A stretch of DNA of 16,954 nt from Deltaproteobacteria bacterium (GTDB lineage Bacteria > Desulfobacterota > DSM-4660 > Desulfatiglandales > HGW-15), in assembly GCA_020342025.1 (NCBI GenBank), contig CP070840.1, forward strand, positions 2,790,831 through 2,807,784, in the 5' to 3' direction. A program made the position numbers and the translations under genes. Of the stretch, positions 7,543 through 14,784 are shown in pieces (positions within the stretch are counted from its first letter, which is position 1; every line of letters starts with the position of its first letter). Under the pieces are notes generated by a model. The model was not told where the DNA came from and made no database searches. It saw only the letters and a list, made by a program, of their open reading frames with translations.

Positions 7543-8018
7543 GTCATTTCGGCCCATTTCTCGTCACCCTTCTTTATGTTGGCAGCCGCGTTTTGAAACC
7601 ATTTGTCGCTTGTGGCCTTGCTCCAGCCCAAGTATAGCTTCCCGTCAACGATCTTCCAAGCCTCTGGATCCACGCTGGCTAAACTGCCAGCAGCAATAGC
7701 AGATGCTCAGAATCCCCCATATTTTGGAGCATAGGCCTGCGGATTGGCCGCAAACTTGTCCCGATTGGCGGCGCTGGCAAAGCGCCACTTGGCGTCCTGC
7801 CATTCAAATTCGAATTCCTTATTTCCCTTTACAGCTCGTCCTTCAGTAAAATAGGCAACGGTGTCGTAGCCTTTTATAGCAACACCGTAACCGTCGGTGT
7901 TGAACTTCTTCTCGGCTTTCCCTGCGTGCACCCAGGGAGCCACCGCTACGATCAATAAGACGGCCGTCAAAAAGCGCAAAGAAATTAAGTTGACTGCCCT
8001 TGAAACAATGTTCACCAT
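7530..8018 (-). CDS. Exported YHS-domain selenoprotein (in-frame UGA read as selenocysteine)
   Basis: The start is ATG at 8016-8018, with GGAGG 6-7 bases upstream. A signal peptide (about residues 1-32, ending VAPWVHA) is followed by a YHS-family domain (AIKGYDTVAYFTEGRAVKGN, then FASAANRDKFAANPQAY). The frame meets TGA (7707-7709, codon 104) right after PKYGGF, where the family has a conserved Cys (YGGF/Y-C-A). It then continues 58 codons to TAA at 7530 with clear family sequence (VDPEAWKIVDGKLYLGWSKA). Total length would be 162 residues, normal for the family. I recall NCBI naming this family 'YHS domain-containing (seleno)protein'. A SECIS-like hairpin follows the UGA and a terminator marks the distal stop. 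The alternative is a nonsense mutation in a Cys-containing gene. Function is unknown; a metal or redox role in the periplasm is a guess. Confidence 0.82.
7663..7709 (-). promoter_or_regulatory. Selenocysteine UGA and candidate bacterial SECIS element
   Basis: The UGA is 7707-7709. Starting 16 bases after it, GCUGGC-AGUUUA-GCCAGC (7674-7691) forms a perfect 6-bp stem with a 6-base loop. The loop begins 22 bases after the UGA and has G in its second position. Published bacterial SECIS models ask for a loop about 16-37 bases after UGA with a G in the first two loop bases, and this fits. A lower stem can form (UCUG with CAGA, 7700-7703 with 7663-7666). In bacteria, SelB would bind the loop and deliver Sec-tRNA. 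Confidence 0.7.
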
Positions 8019-8055
8019 AGCAAACCTCCGCTGAATCCCCCCTTTCTCACAGCGG

Positions 8056-8084
8056 AAGATACCACAATGTGGCATACATGTCAA
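8056..8084 (-). promoter_or_regulatory. Sigma-70-type promoter of the YHS gene with palindrome in the spacer
   Basis: A perfect -35 TTGACA (8079-8084) and a -10 TATCTT (8056-8061) are separated by exactly 17 bases. Transcription would start near 8049, about 31 bases before the chosen ATG, which excludes the longer upstream start at 8084. The spacer contains the palindrome CCACA-T-TGTGG (8062-8072), a possible operator. Confidence 0.65.
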
Positions 8085-8295
8085 CTAATTTTCCCAAGCA
8101 CAGCCCAACTTTTCCCTGTGGAAGATGAGAAATTCTCCTTTCCATCATGTGCACTTAACTTATTGAAATGAAATACTAAAAAAGTTTTTGAAAGATTTGG
8201 GGACAACTTAGTTCCGGAAGAGAATACTTTTCGAAATGGGGGTTGTACAGGGGAAAACCTGGGAGGCTAATTTTTTGACTAGAGTACGAGGTTAA

Positions 8296-8862
8296 TTAGG
8301 AAGCTTCATCATAAAGGGCAACTCTATCCCTCCCTGTCCTTTTTGCCTCATAAAGGGCCTTGTCAGCATTATCAATCAGGCTTTCCAGATTGTCCGAGTT
8401 CTCTTTGTAATGGGATATTCCCACACTCACTGAAACACTAGAAGCCGATTTAACGTTTTTCCGGATGCGGTCTCCAATATCAAATGCATGCTTATTCGAT
8501 GTATCAGGGATGATGACGACAAATTCCTCTCCTCCGTATCGGTAGATGTGCGTCTTGTCATAATCCCTGAGACTGCTCTCAATGCATCGGGTCACTTCCC
8601 TTAATACCTGATCCCCTTTCTGATGACCATGTTGATCATTATATTTCTTGAAATGATCAATATCGATCATCAGTAAACTTGCACCTTTCTTGGTCCTTTC
8701 CGACATGGCAAGAATCAATTCAAGGTCTCTATCGAACTTTCTCCTGTTATATACACCTGTTAACGGATCCCTCTCGATCAAACTGGAAACAAATGCCCTA
8801 TCTCCCGGTCTGAGCTGGGATAAAATCTCCTCCAGGTTCGCTGTCTGATCGACTGTGTTCAT
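8296..8862 (-). CDS. Stand-alone GGDEF protein (probable diguanylate cyclase)
   Basis: In 188 residues, a short N-terminal segment (1-30) precedes a full GGDEF domain beginning DPLTGVYNRRKFDRD. MIDIDHFKKYND and HGHQKGDQVL hold the metal and guanine contacts, and the active-site signature is GGEEF (110-114), so cyclic di-GMP synthesis is likely. The RxxD inhibitory site is absent (YDKT at that place). There is no membrane helix and no recognisable sensor, so it should be cytoplasmic and controlled by expression or by a partner. The ATG is preceded by GGAGA about 10 bases upstream. It shares strand with the flavin-reductase/HD pair 145 bases upstream and could be co-transcribed with them. Confidence 0.9.
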   Translation of the reverse strand: MNTVDQTANLEEILSQLRPGDRAFVSSLIERDPLTGVYNRRKFDRDLELILAMSERTKKGASLLMIDIDHFKKYNDQHGHQKGDQVLREVTRCIESSLRDYDKTHIYRYGGEEFVVIIPDTSNKHAFDIGDRIRKNVKSASSVSVSVGISHYKENSDNLESLIDNADKALYEAKRTGRDRVALYDEAS

Positions 8863-9007
8863 GGGAATTTTTCTCCATTTCTATAAATACTTCTGCCAAC
8901 TTACTGGGGCTATTTCCGACGAAGACTCATATTTCTCCATAGGACCTTGATGTGGTTAGCGCTCCAGGCGGCTTTGAGATCAGATCTATACACGAAAAAG
9001 GGAAAAC

Positions 9008-9487
9008 CTACAACGACTTTAAGGTAAAAAGTTCATTCTTCTGCCACACCAACGGTGGATTGCCCAGATCTTTTTGATCCACCACCCGTGCAATCAGAAG
9101 GCGGTAACCATCCACGTCCTGTTTACTCACCACCTGGCACGCCATCCAGGCCGCAGATCTTTCGGGGATAAGTGCTTTACCTGGCTGATATTCCAGGGCA
9201 GAGATGGAAAAACGTGTGAACTTATCCCCTGCCTCTCCTTTTACGCTTCCTAACTGCCAGACCAAGTCCTTTTGAGCCTCAGAGGCAATGGCAAGAATGA
9301 ACTCGCCGGATTTTTCAATCAACTGATCGGTAAGATGATTTTTGGCGATGCTCATCGCGACCAAAGGCTCTTTTTCTGAAACAAACATGGCCGTAGCTGT
9401 CATGATATCCCGCTTTCCCTCGTGGGCTGTGCTTATTAAAACCACTGAACAGGGAAGCCAGTTGAAGACCATATTGTCGTCATTCAT
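9008..9487 (-). CDS. Flavin-reductase-like (FMN-binding split barrel) protein
   Basis: The 159-residue sequence fits the flavin reductase/flavoredoxin family: PCSVVLISTAHEGKRDIMTATAMFVSEKEPLVAMSI (12-47) corresponds to the strand-loop that binds FMN phosphate, and HLTDQLIEKSGEFILAIAS (51-69) to the next conserved block. Members bind FMN and move electrons between NAD(P)H or iron-sulfur proteins and an acceptor; the partner here is unknown. It starts at ATG with GGAGG 6 bases upstream, and its first codons overlap the end of the HD-domain gene by 8 bases (ATGAATGA), so coupled translation is likely. There is no signal peptide, so it should be cytoplasmic. Confidence 0.85.
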   Translation of the reverse strand: MNDDNMVFNWLPCSVVLISTAHEGKRDIMTATAMFVSEKEPLVAMSIAKNHLTDQLIEKSGEFILAIASEAQKDLVWQLGSVKGEAGDKFTRFSISALEYQPGKALIPERSAAWMACQVVSKQDVDGYRLLIARVVDQKDLGNPPLVWQKNELFTLKSL

Positions 9488-10073
9488 GATATGCCTCCTT
9501 CGGATTATTTCTCTGTTTTAAGCGCTTTTCCAGTTCCGCTCTGGCCATTTCTGAACCTGAATAGGTCAAAAACCATTTCACTAATTTCTTCTCAAGCCTG
9601 GCAAGCATTTGGCTACGTGTGAGTTCAAATTTCTTAGTGTAGATATCTATATAATCTTTGGTGTACCTAAATAGTTTGTCGGCATCTTTAACCACTTTAT
9701 CATTTAACGAGATGGGTTCCTCCCTTGAATCATGGCTGCCCACAATTCGTAGGATTTCTCCCGCCTTGTTACTGTCATAATTCGCTTTTTCTAATATACC
9801 CTTAGCTATCTTTACACCTTCATCCTCATGTATCCTATTTAGCTGTGGGAAAGTCGCTTTTGGGCCAAAGGTCTTCAATTGGAGTTCTTCTGGAACTTCT
9901 TTCCAACCCACATCATGCAATATGATGGCTGGGATCACCACGTCTTCATCCCCACCCTCTGCTTCCAAGAGCTTGTATGCAAATTCAATAGAGATCTTGG
10001 TGTGAATCTCGTTGTCCCTTGTATCCAGATAGGGCTCTGCCAGTTGCCAGATTGTTTTGAAAATATTTTTCAT
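9480..10073 (-). CDS. HD-domain metal-dependent phosphohydrolase-like protein
   Basis: The 197-residue protein carries an HD domain: His24 (EIHT), His53-Asp54 (ILHDVGW), His82 (IHEDEG), His114-Asp115 (SHDSRE) and Asp130/Asp132 (VVKDADKLFRY) are the expected metal ligands. The C-terminal quarter is helical and rich in Lys, Arg and Glu. The family includes nucleotide and cyclic-nucleotide phosphohydrolases, but the substrate cannot be predicted. It heads a two-gene unit with the flavin-reductase-like gene and is divergent from the LysR gene, which often regulates its divergent neighbour. Its ribosome-binding site is weak (CTGGTAG), but a strong promoter lies about 50 bases upstream. Confidence 0.85.
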   Translation of the reverse strand: MKNIFKTIWQLAEPYLDTRDNEIHTKISIEFAYKLLEAEGGDEDVVIPAIILHDVGWKEVPEELQLKTFGPKATFPQLNRIHEDEGVKIAKGILEKANYDSNKAGEILRIVGSHDSREEPISLNDKVVKDADKLFRYTKDYIDIYTKKFELTRSQMLARLEKKLVKWFLTYSGSEMARAELEKRLKQRNNPKEAYHE

Positions 10074-10102
10074 ACTACCAGTTCGTAAAGCGTTCGTATC
10101 TT

Positions 10103-10131
10103 AAACTATGCACAGCCCTATGGTTTGTCAA
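10103..10131 (-). promoter_or_regulatory. Promoter of the HD-domain / flavin reductase pair
   Basis: The -35 is TTGACA (10126-10131), a perfect match. The -10 is TAGTTT (10103-10108), a weak match at 17-base spacing. It lies about 30-58 bases upstream of the ATG. Confidence 0.45.
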
Positions 10132-10160
10132 GAATCAGAACTGGTAGGGTTCTATTAAGC

Positions 10161-10189
10161 TTTACATAAACTTGTTTTTCACTTATATG
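10161..10189 (+). promoter_or_regulatory. Candidate promoter of the LysR gene
   Basis: TTTACA (10161-10166) and TATATG (10184-10189) are separated by 17 bases and lie about 32 bases before the LysR ATG. Between them lies the imperfect palindrome ATAA-N13-TTAT (10167-10187), which might be an autoregulatory site. Confidence 0.4.
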
Positions 10190-10220
10190 TTCTATCTGTG
10201 GATCAGAATGGGAAGCACCC

Positions 10221-11168
10221 ATGATTAATTTGAACCAGCTCAGGGCCTTTTACCAGGCTGCAAAGCATTTAAATTTTTCTGCAGCGGCAAAAGAGCTTTA
10301 CGTGACACAACCCGCTGTCACTGCTCAGGTGAAGGCCTTTGAGGCGCATTGTGAACTGAAGCTCTTCAAGAAGAAGGCTGGGAAGCTCTACCTCACAGAA
10401 GAAGGGAAAGCCATCTATAAATATGCACAAAAGGTCTTCGATTATGAAAAGGATATAGAAATTGCTGTTGAGGAAATGAAGAAACTGAAGCGGGGCTCCC
10501 TCCGAATAGGAACCGCCAGGACCTATGCCCGTTATTTTATGCCCTTTCTGATCTCCCGATTTCGTCAGACTTATCCCAAGGTTAAGATCCACCTGGATGA
10601 AGGAAGCTCCTCAGAAATGGTACAAAGCCTCGTCGACTTCAAAAACGAGATGGCGATAATCGCCAAGGGGGATGAAAACCCTAAAGTCACTTTCATCCCA
10701 TTCAGCCAAGAAGAACTCGTGCTCGTCCTGTCCCCGAAACACCGCCTCGCGAGGAAGAGATTCATTCCATTTCATGAACTGGCTGAAGAACCCATCATTA
10801 TGAAAGAGAAAGGCTCCGGTACAAGGAAACTGGTGGACGAACTGTTTTCCAGAAACGATTGCAAGCCGAACATCCTCATGGAGACAAGCGATGCGGAAAT
10901 GATCAAGCTCCTCGTTCAGCGCGGTGAGGGAATCTCTTTTTTAGTGAAAGAGTCAGTCGCCGAGGAACTTCGGAAACGGAAATTGCGTACAGTGCCTGTT
11001 AAAGGTCACCAGCTTTTATTGGATGTGACTATCGCCTATCTGCAGAAACAGCCCCCATCGCCTCCAGCACAAGCCTTTCTTAAGAGCCTGAAGAGCCTAG
11101 GGAGTAAGGAAATGCGTTTCAAGGGGATGGGCGCCCTCATGTCGAAGATGCTAAACCAGCGCAAGTAG
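10221..11168 (+). CDS. LysR-family transcriptional regulator
   Basis: The 315-residue protein has the standard LysR layout. A winged helix-turn-helix occupies residues 1-60 (LNQLRAFYQAAKHLNFSAAA, then ELYVTQPAVTAQVKAFE). A linker helix follows, then a two-lobed periplasmic-binding-like effector domain from about residue 90 (GSLRIGTARTYARYFMP). GGAAG lies 6 bases before the ATG. It sits between a divergent HD-domain/flavin-reductase unit and the downstream UbiD-ligase-TRAP block on the same strand. By position it could control either; control of the catabolic block by its acid substrate or CoA ester is the more natural hypothesis (inference). The last 25 residues are basic and extend a little beyond the usual fold. 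Confidence 0.93.
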   Translation: MINLNQLRAFYQAAKHLNFSAAAKELYVTQPAVTAQVKAFEAHCELKLFKKKAGKLYLTEEGKAIYKYAQKVFDYEKDIEIAVEEMKKLKRGSLRIGTARTYARYFMPFLISRFRQTYPKVKIHLDEGSSSEMVQSLVDFKNEMAIIAKGDENPKVTFIPFSQEELVLVLSPKHRLARKRFIPFHELAEEPIIMKEKGSGTRKLVDELFSRNDCKPNILMETSDAEMIKLLVQRGEGISFLVKESVAEELRKRKLRTVPVKGHQLLLDVTIAYLQKQPPSPPAQAFLKSLKSLGSKEMRFKGMGALMSKMLNQRK

Positions 11169-11218
11169 CTCCTAGAACGATGGAATATTGGAAGAATGGC
11201 CCGCCTGCCTTTTCCCAA

Positions 11219-11233
11219 TTCGCCTCAGGCGAA
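11219..11233 (+). repeat. Small perfect hairpin after the LysR gene
   Basis: TTCGCC-TCA-GGCGAA is a perfect 6-bp stem with a 3-base loop, 50 bases past the LysR stop. No T-tract follows, so it is not a standard intrinsic terminator. It may be a weak 3'-end structure or a dispersed palindromic unit. Confidence 0.45.
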
Positions 11234-11288
11234 GGATGGTTGCCAGAAGTAAAGAGTACATATAGCGACGAGGAACCCAGGGAAACCA

Positions 11289-11318
11289 CTGACAAGTTGA
11301 AAACTGAAAGATTATGAT
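11289..11318 (+). promoter_or_regulatory. Candidate promoter of the UbiD-ligase block
   Basis: CTGACA (11289-11294) and TATGAT (11313-11318) are separated by 18 bases, each one base from consensus. Transcription would start near 11325, giving a leader of about 35 bases that contains GGGAGG 7 bases before the ATG at 11360. Confidence 0.5.
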
Positions 11319-11359
11319 AGAGTAAGACGCTTCATAACACAAGAGAGGGAGGTCCCATC

Positions 11360-12799
11360 ATGTTCGATGACATGGAGAGTTTCATATCAGCTTTGGAAGA
11401 AAAAGGAAAGTTACGGAAGATAAATGGCGCCCACTGGGATCTTGAAATCGGGACCATTCACGAAATCGTCAGTGAAAGACTAGGACCAGCGCTCCTATTC
11501 GATGAAATACCAGGGTATCCTAAAGGATTCCGTGTGGCCACGAACCTATTGAATTTCAAATTGGGTCAGAAGCTGGCATTAGGTGTGGATGAAGCGATGA
11601 ACGATATGGAGGTCATTCGGTACTGGAAAGAGAAGATGAAAGATTTCTCTCCGTTGCCCCCCGAAGAGGTGGACGACGGCCCGGTCTTTGAAAACGTGTT
11701 AACAGGAGAAGAAGTGGACCTGTCCATGTTTCCTACCCCCAAGTGGCATGAGCATGATGGGGGGCGATACATCGGTACTGGGGTCATTACTATCACACAG
11801 GATCCAGATGAGGGGTGGATCAATTGCGGGACCTATCGGGTCATGATACATGACGAGAAGACCCTTTCCTTCTATATGTCCCCGGGCAAACATGGCAGAT
11901 TGATGAGGGAGAAATATTGGGAAAAAGGAGAGTCTTGTCCCGTTGTAATATGCTTTGGGCAAGACCTGACACTCTATATGGTTTCAACCGTTTCTGTCCC
12001 TTGGGGCGTATCTGAATACGACGTTGCAGGCTTTTTGAAGAGGAAACCGATCAAGGTGGTGAAGGGGAAGGTGACCGGATTGCCCATACCGGCCACTGCA
12101 GAGATCGCCGTGGAGGGATTTGCGCCCCCACCCTCTGAGGACGAAAGGCTTGAAGGACCATTCGGAGAGTGGACTGGCTACTATGCTTCCGGAAGAAAAA
12201 TGGAACCCGTGGTCTATGTGAAGAACCTATATTTTCGAAACAACCCTATCATCTTTGGGCAGCCTCCTGTCAAGCCACCGGCATACTTCTGGTTTCCAAT
12301 ACCGATACACACGGCCGCAACCCTCTGGGATCGACTTGACAAGGCAGGGGCCACCGGTATCAAAGGCGTTTATGTTCATGGCCCTGGGAACCGGGTCATT
12401 GGCGTCATCTCATTAAAGCAAAATTATCCCGGACATTCGCGTCAGGTGGCTAGCATGGCGGGGGCGTTTCTTCATGGAGGGGCATGTGTTGGGAGGTATA
12501 TTGTCACGGTGGATGAAGATATCGACCCGTCAAATCTCGATGAGGTCCTTTGGGCGGTGTGCACGAGAGTGAACCCGGAGAAGGCCATTTCCATTGTTCC
12601 TGGATTCTTGAGCAGTCCACTGGACCCCACACTTTCACCTGATGCGCGTGAGAGAAAGGAATACACCACCTCGAAGGTCTTCATTGACGCCTGCTGGCCC
12701 TATCACTGGAAAGCGGAGGTTCCTCCAATGATCCGCTCCTCTGATGCGTTGCGAAACAAGATCCTGTCAAAATATGAAGAGCTCTTTCGAAATATCTAA
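11360..12799 (+). CDS. UbiD-family prenyl-FMN-dependent (de)carboxylase
   Basis: The 479 residues match the UbiD family at full length. Asn155 and Arg160 (WINCGTYR) and Glu265 and Glu270 (LEGPFGEWTGYY) correspond to the Asn168/Arg173/Glu277/Glu282 set of the fungal ferulate decarboxylase Fdc1: prenyl-FMN/metal binding and the Arg-Glu-Glu catalytic network. Such enzymes reversibly decarboxylate unsaturated or aromatic acids and need prenyl-FMN made by UbiX, which is not in this window. The gene leads a block with an acyl-CoA ligase and a TRAP transporter, so the substrate is probably an imported acid or its CoA ester rather than the ubiquinone precursor. Anaerobic aromatic or phthalate-type degradation uses the same combination, but identity is not proven. 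The ATG has GGGAGG 7 bases upstream. Confidence 0.93.
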   Translation: MFDDMESFISALEEKGKLRKINGAHWDLEIGTIHEIVSERLGPALLFDEIPGYPKGFRVATNLLNFKLGQKLALGVDEAMNDMEVIRYWKEKMKDFSPLPPEEVDDGPVFENVLTGEEVDLSMFPTPKWHEHDGGRYIGTGVITITQDPDEGWINCGTYRVMIHDEKTLSFYMSPGKHGRLMREKYWEKGESCPVVICFGQDLTLYMVSTVSVPWGVSEYDVAGFLKRKPIKVVKGKVTGLPIPATAEIAVEGFAPPPSEDERLEGPFGEWTGYYASGRKMEPVVYVKNLYFRNNPIIFGQPPVKPPAYFWFPIPIHTAATLWDRLDKAGATGIKGVYVHGPGNRVIGVISLKQNYPGHSRQVASMAGAFLHGGACVGRYIVTVDEDIDPSNLDEVLWAVCTRVNPEKAISIVPGFLSSPLDPTLSPDARERKEYTTSKVFIDACWPYHWKAEVPPMIRSSDALRNKILSKYEELFRNI

Positions 12800-12800
12800 T

Positions 12801-12819
12801 GTTGCATCAGGGATGCAAC
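12801..12819 (+). repeat. Perfect 8-bp hairpin between ubiD-like and ligase genes
   Basis: GTTGCATC-AGG-GATGCAAC begins 2 bases after the UbiD stop codon. It lacks a U-tract, so read-through into the ligase is expected. It could protect the upstream mRNA 3' end or modulate downstream expression. Confidence 0.65.
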
Positions 12820-12864
12820 GCTATCTATAGCCGACCGAGTTACTGAGAAAAGGATGCTTTGATT

Positions 12865-14469
12865 ATGGAGTGGTTAAAATCATTATCAACGGGACAGGTG
12901 CTGGAGAGAGCGGCTAACAAAGCTCCCAATAAAACAGCAGTAGTGGATGGTGATCGCCGGAAGACATTCAAAGAACTCCATGATATGGCAGATGCCCTAG
13001 CGGCCAGTTTTACAAGACTTGGGTTTGGAAAAGGGGATCGGGTAGCCATTTACATGCCCAACTCCATTGAGCTTATGGTGGCCTTCTATGCCCTCCAGAA
13101 ATTGGGCGTCATCATCGCGTGGGTAAATCCTGTTTATCGAACCACGGAGGCCGAGTTTATTCTCAGTAATTCCGGAGCCAAGGGCGTTGTCATTTTCAGA
13201 GAGTGGGAAGGCTACGATTATCTCGACGCCGTATTGGGCATCAAAGACAACCTGGAAGCCCTCAAATCCATCATTTTGGTGGGAGATACGGAAGGCGAAG
13301 GGGTATTTGGTTTTGAGGACCTGACAGAGAGAGAATCCGACGGAGAATACACCCCTGCCTCATTCAACACGCTGGAAGACCTCTCCATGTTGATCTACAC
13401 CTCAGGCACCACAGGAAAACCCAAGGGGGCCATGATCCCCCATTATCAGGTGGTCAGAGGCGGACATGCCTATTCCCTCGGCGTGGATGCGACCTCGGAG
13501 GACATCTTTATCGGCTTCCTGCCCATGACCCATTCTTACGGGTGTGGTGCAGGCCTGATTCAGCCCGTCCTGCTCCAATCCACGATCGTCCTCATGGACA
13601 AATTCGAGCCAGAAAAGGCCTTTCAACTCATAGAGAAGGAAAAAATAACCCTACAGTTGGGGGCACCCGCGCATTACATCCTTGAGCTCAACCACAAAAG
13701 TAGAAAAAATTATGACCTCAGCTCACTCAGGGCGGGCCTTATCGCCGGTCAGATAGCCCCTGAGGGACTGATCACCCGTGTGGAAGAGGAAATGGGGATG
13801 TATATCACCTCTTTCTGGGGATCCTCTGAAGTGGGTCCTGGGGTGGGCATCATGTGTCCCTATCTTTCGTCCCTGGATATTAGAGAAAAGTATATCGGCC
13901 AAGCCATTGCGGATACTCAAATCCGGGTTGTGGACCCTGCGACTCAGCAAGAGGTACCAGAGGGCGAGATCGGAGAGCTGACCCTTTCAGGGTGGCATGT
14001 CATGAAGGGATATTGGCAAAATCCTGAGGAGACCGAAAAGCAGATTGTGGATGGCTGGCTTTTCATGGGAGACTTGGTATCCAGGGAAAAAGATGGCTAT
14101 TTTAAGATCTATGGCCGAACAAAGGACCTGATAAACCGTGGGGGCTACAAGATTTACCCTCACGAACTTGAGGCTTTGCTGATTCAACACCCTAAGGTGG
14201 ATCAGGCCTGCGTGGTGGCCACACCCAATCCCGTCTTGGGGGAGAGCACCTGCGCGTGCGTTATTCCAAAGGCAAAAGAGGAGGTCACACTTGCCGAACT
14301 CCGAGATTTCTTAATGGATAAGATCGCCCCCCATAAGCTGCCCGATGAACTTTGCATCATGAATGATTTTCCCAGGCTGTCCGGTGGCGTAAAGATCAAC
14401 AAATTCGGAAAGGGAGGCCTTGCCGAGCTGGCTGAGAATGACGCGAACCGAGAAAGGCACCGGAAGTAA
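12865..14469 (+). CDS. AMP-forming acyl-CoA ligase (ANL superfamily)
   Basis: This is a 534-residue adenylate-forming enzyme. Motifs are the P-loop YTSGTTGKPKG (178-188), the adenine-binding WGSSEVGPG (318-326), Asp403 in GWLFMGDLV for ribose, and the hinge GRTKDLINRGGYKI (417-430). The C-terminal catalytic Lys region reads PRLSGGVKINKFG, with one residue more than the usual PxTxxGK spacing; Lys510 or Lys513 would be catalytic. It would activate a carboxylic acid to its CoA thioester with ATP, giving AMP and pyrophosphate, in the cytoplasm. The substrate (medium-chain, alicyclic or aromatic acid) cannot be read off. I chose ATG at 12865 (AGGA 10 bases upstream) over the TTG at 12859, where the spacing is only 4. 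It is 65 bases downstream of the UbiD-like gene. Confidence 0.92.
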   Translation: MEWLKSLSTGQVLERAANKAPNKTAVVDGDRRKTFKELHDMADALAASFTRLGFGKGDRVAIYMPNSIELMVAFYALQKLGVIIAWVNPVYRTTEAEFILSNSGAKGVVIFREWEGYDYLDAVLGIKDNLEALKSIILVGDTEGEGVFGFEDLTERESDGEYTPASFNTLEDLSMLIYTSGTTGKPKGAMIPHYQVVRGGHAYSLGVDATSEDIFIGFLPMTHSYGCGAGLIQPVLLQSTIVLMDKFEPEKAFQLIEKEKITLQLGAPAHYILELNHKSRKNYDLSSLRAGLIAGQIAPEGLITRVEEEMGMYITSFWGSSEVGPGVGIMCPYLSSLDIREKYIGQAIADTQIRVVDPATQQEVPEGEIGELTLSGWHVMKGYWQNPEETEKQIVDGWLFMGDLVSREKDGYFKIYGRTKDLINRGGYKIYPHELEALLIQHPKVDQACVVATPNPVLGESTCACVIPKAKEEVTLAELRDFLMDKIAPHKLPDELCIMNDFPRLSGGVKINKFGKGGLAELAENDANRERHRK

Positions 14470-14509
14470 TTCGTGGCCCCAAATGACCCACCAACAAAAA
14501 GGGCCCTCT

Positions 14510-14540
14510 TACCGATTTCAGCCCAAGGCTGATTTCGGTA
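14510..14540. repeat. Interrupted 12-bp inverted repeat after the ligase gene
   Basis: TACCGA-TT-TCAGCC, loop CAA, then GGCTGA-TT-TCGGTA: two 6-bp stems with a symmetric TT/TT internal loop. On the + strand it is followed by AAAAA and not T, so it is a poor intrinsic terminator for the ligase. It could act as an operator, a stabilising 3' hairpin or a dispersed repeat. Confidence 0.55.
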
Positions 14541-14675
14541 AAAAATAAACCATAAACTTACGCCCTCCCCTCTCATGGCCCTTTCCGCACTATAGAGGCT
14601 GGAAAATGAGCAGGTTCGGGAGATATCGGCCCCTGATGTGAAAACTGCAGGAATTATTGTGCAGCAATTTGACTC

Positions 14676-14704
14676 TTGATATTTAAAATTTTGGTTGGTA
14701 TGGT
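14676..14704 (+). promoter_or_regulatory. Candidate promoter of the TRAP transporter operon
   Basis: TTGATA (14676-14681) and TATGGT (14699-14704) are 17 bases apart, 5 of 6 and 4 of 6 consensus matches. The start would be about 75 bases upstream of the dctP ATG. This suggests the transporter can be expressed apart from the ligase. Confidence 0.4.
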
Positions 14705-14784
14705 GGATTCCCAATTCTAATTTGTTAGGGAAGTTTAGGCATTTTGTGACAACTTAACTTATTATTTTAAAAGGAGGATTAAGG

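Larger units (their letters stand above)
14470..14784. other. Intergenic region between the ligase and TRAP genes
   Basis: These 315 bases hold an interrupted hairpin (14510-14540) and a promoter candidate (14676-14704), both listed separately, and the dctP ribosome-binding site AAGGAGG (14771-14777). I see no credible coding sequence; the long - strand frame here is antisense to the ligase and has no family resemblance. Confidence 0.7.

Noticed and set aside
7707..8018. YHS gene as a simple truncated pseudogene ending at the TGA
   Set aside because: Not fully excluded, but the intact downstream frame, SECIS-like hairpin, distal terminator and strong promoter all argue against decay.
8019..8084. 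Upstream start of the YHS gene adding 22 residues
   Set aside because: It begins inside the -35 box, has no ribosome site, and would bury the signal peptide; the ATG at 8018 has GGAGG and the right spacing.
14202..14714. A 170-codon open frame on the - strand
   Set aside because: About half lies antisense to the ligase C-terminus, it has no family resemblance, no ribosome site was seen, and its composition follows the opposite strand's codons.
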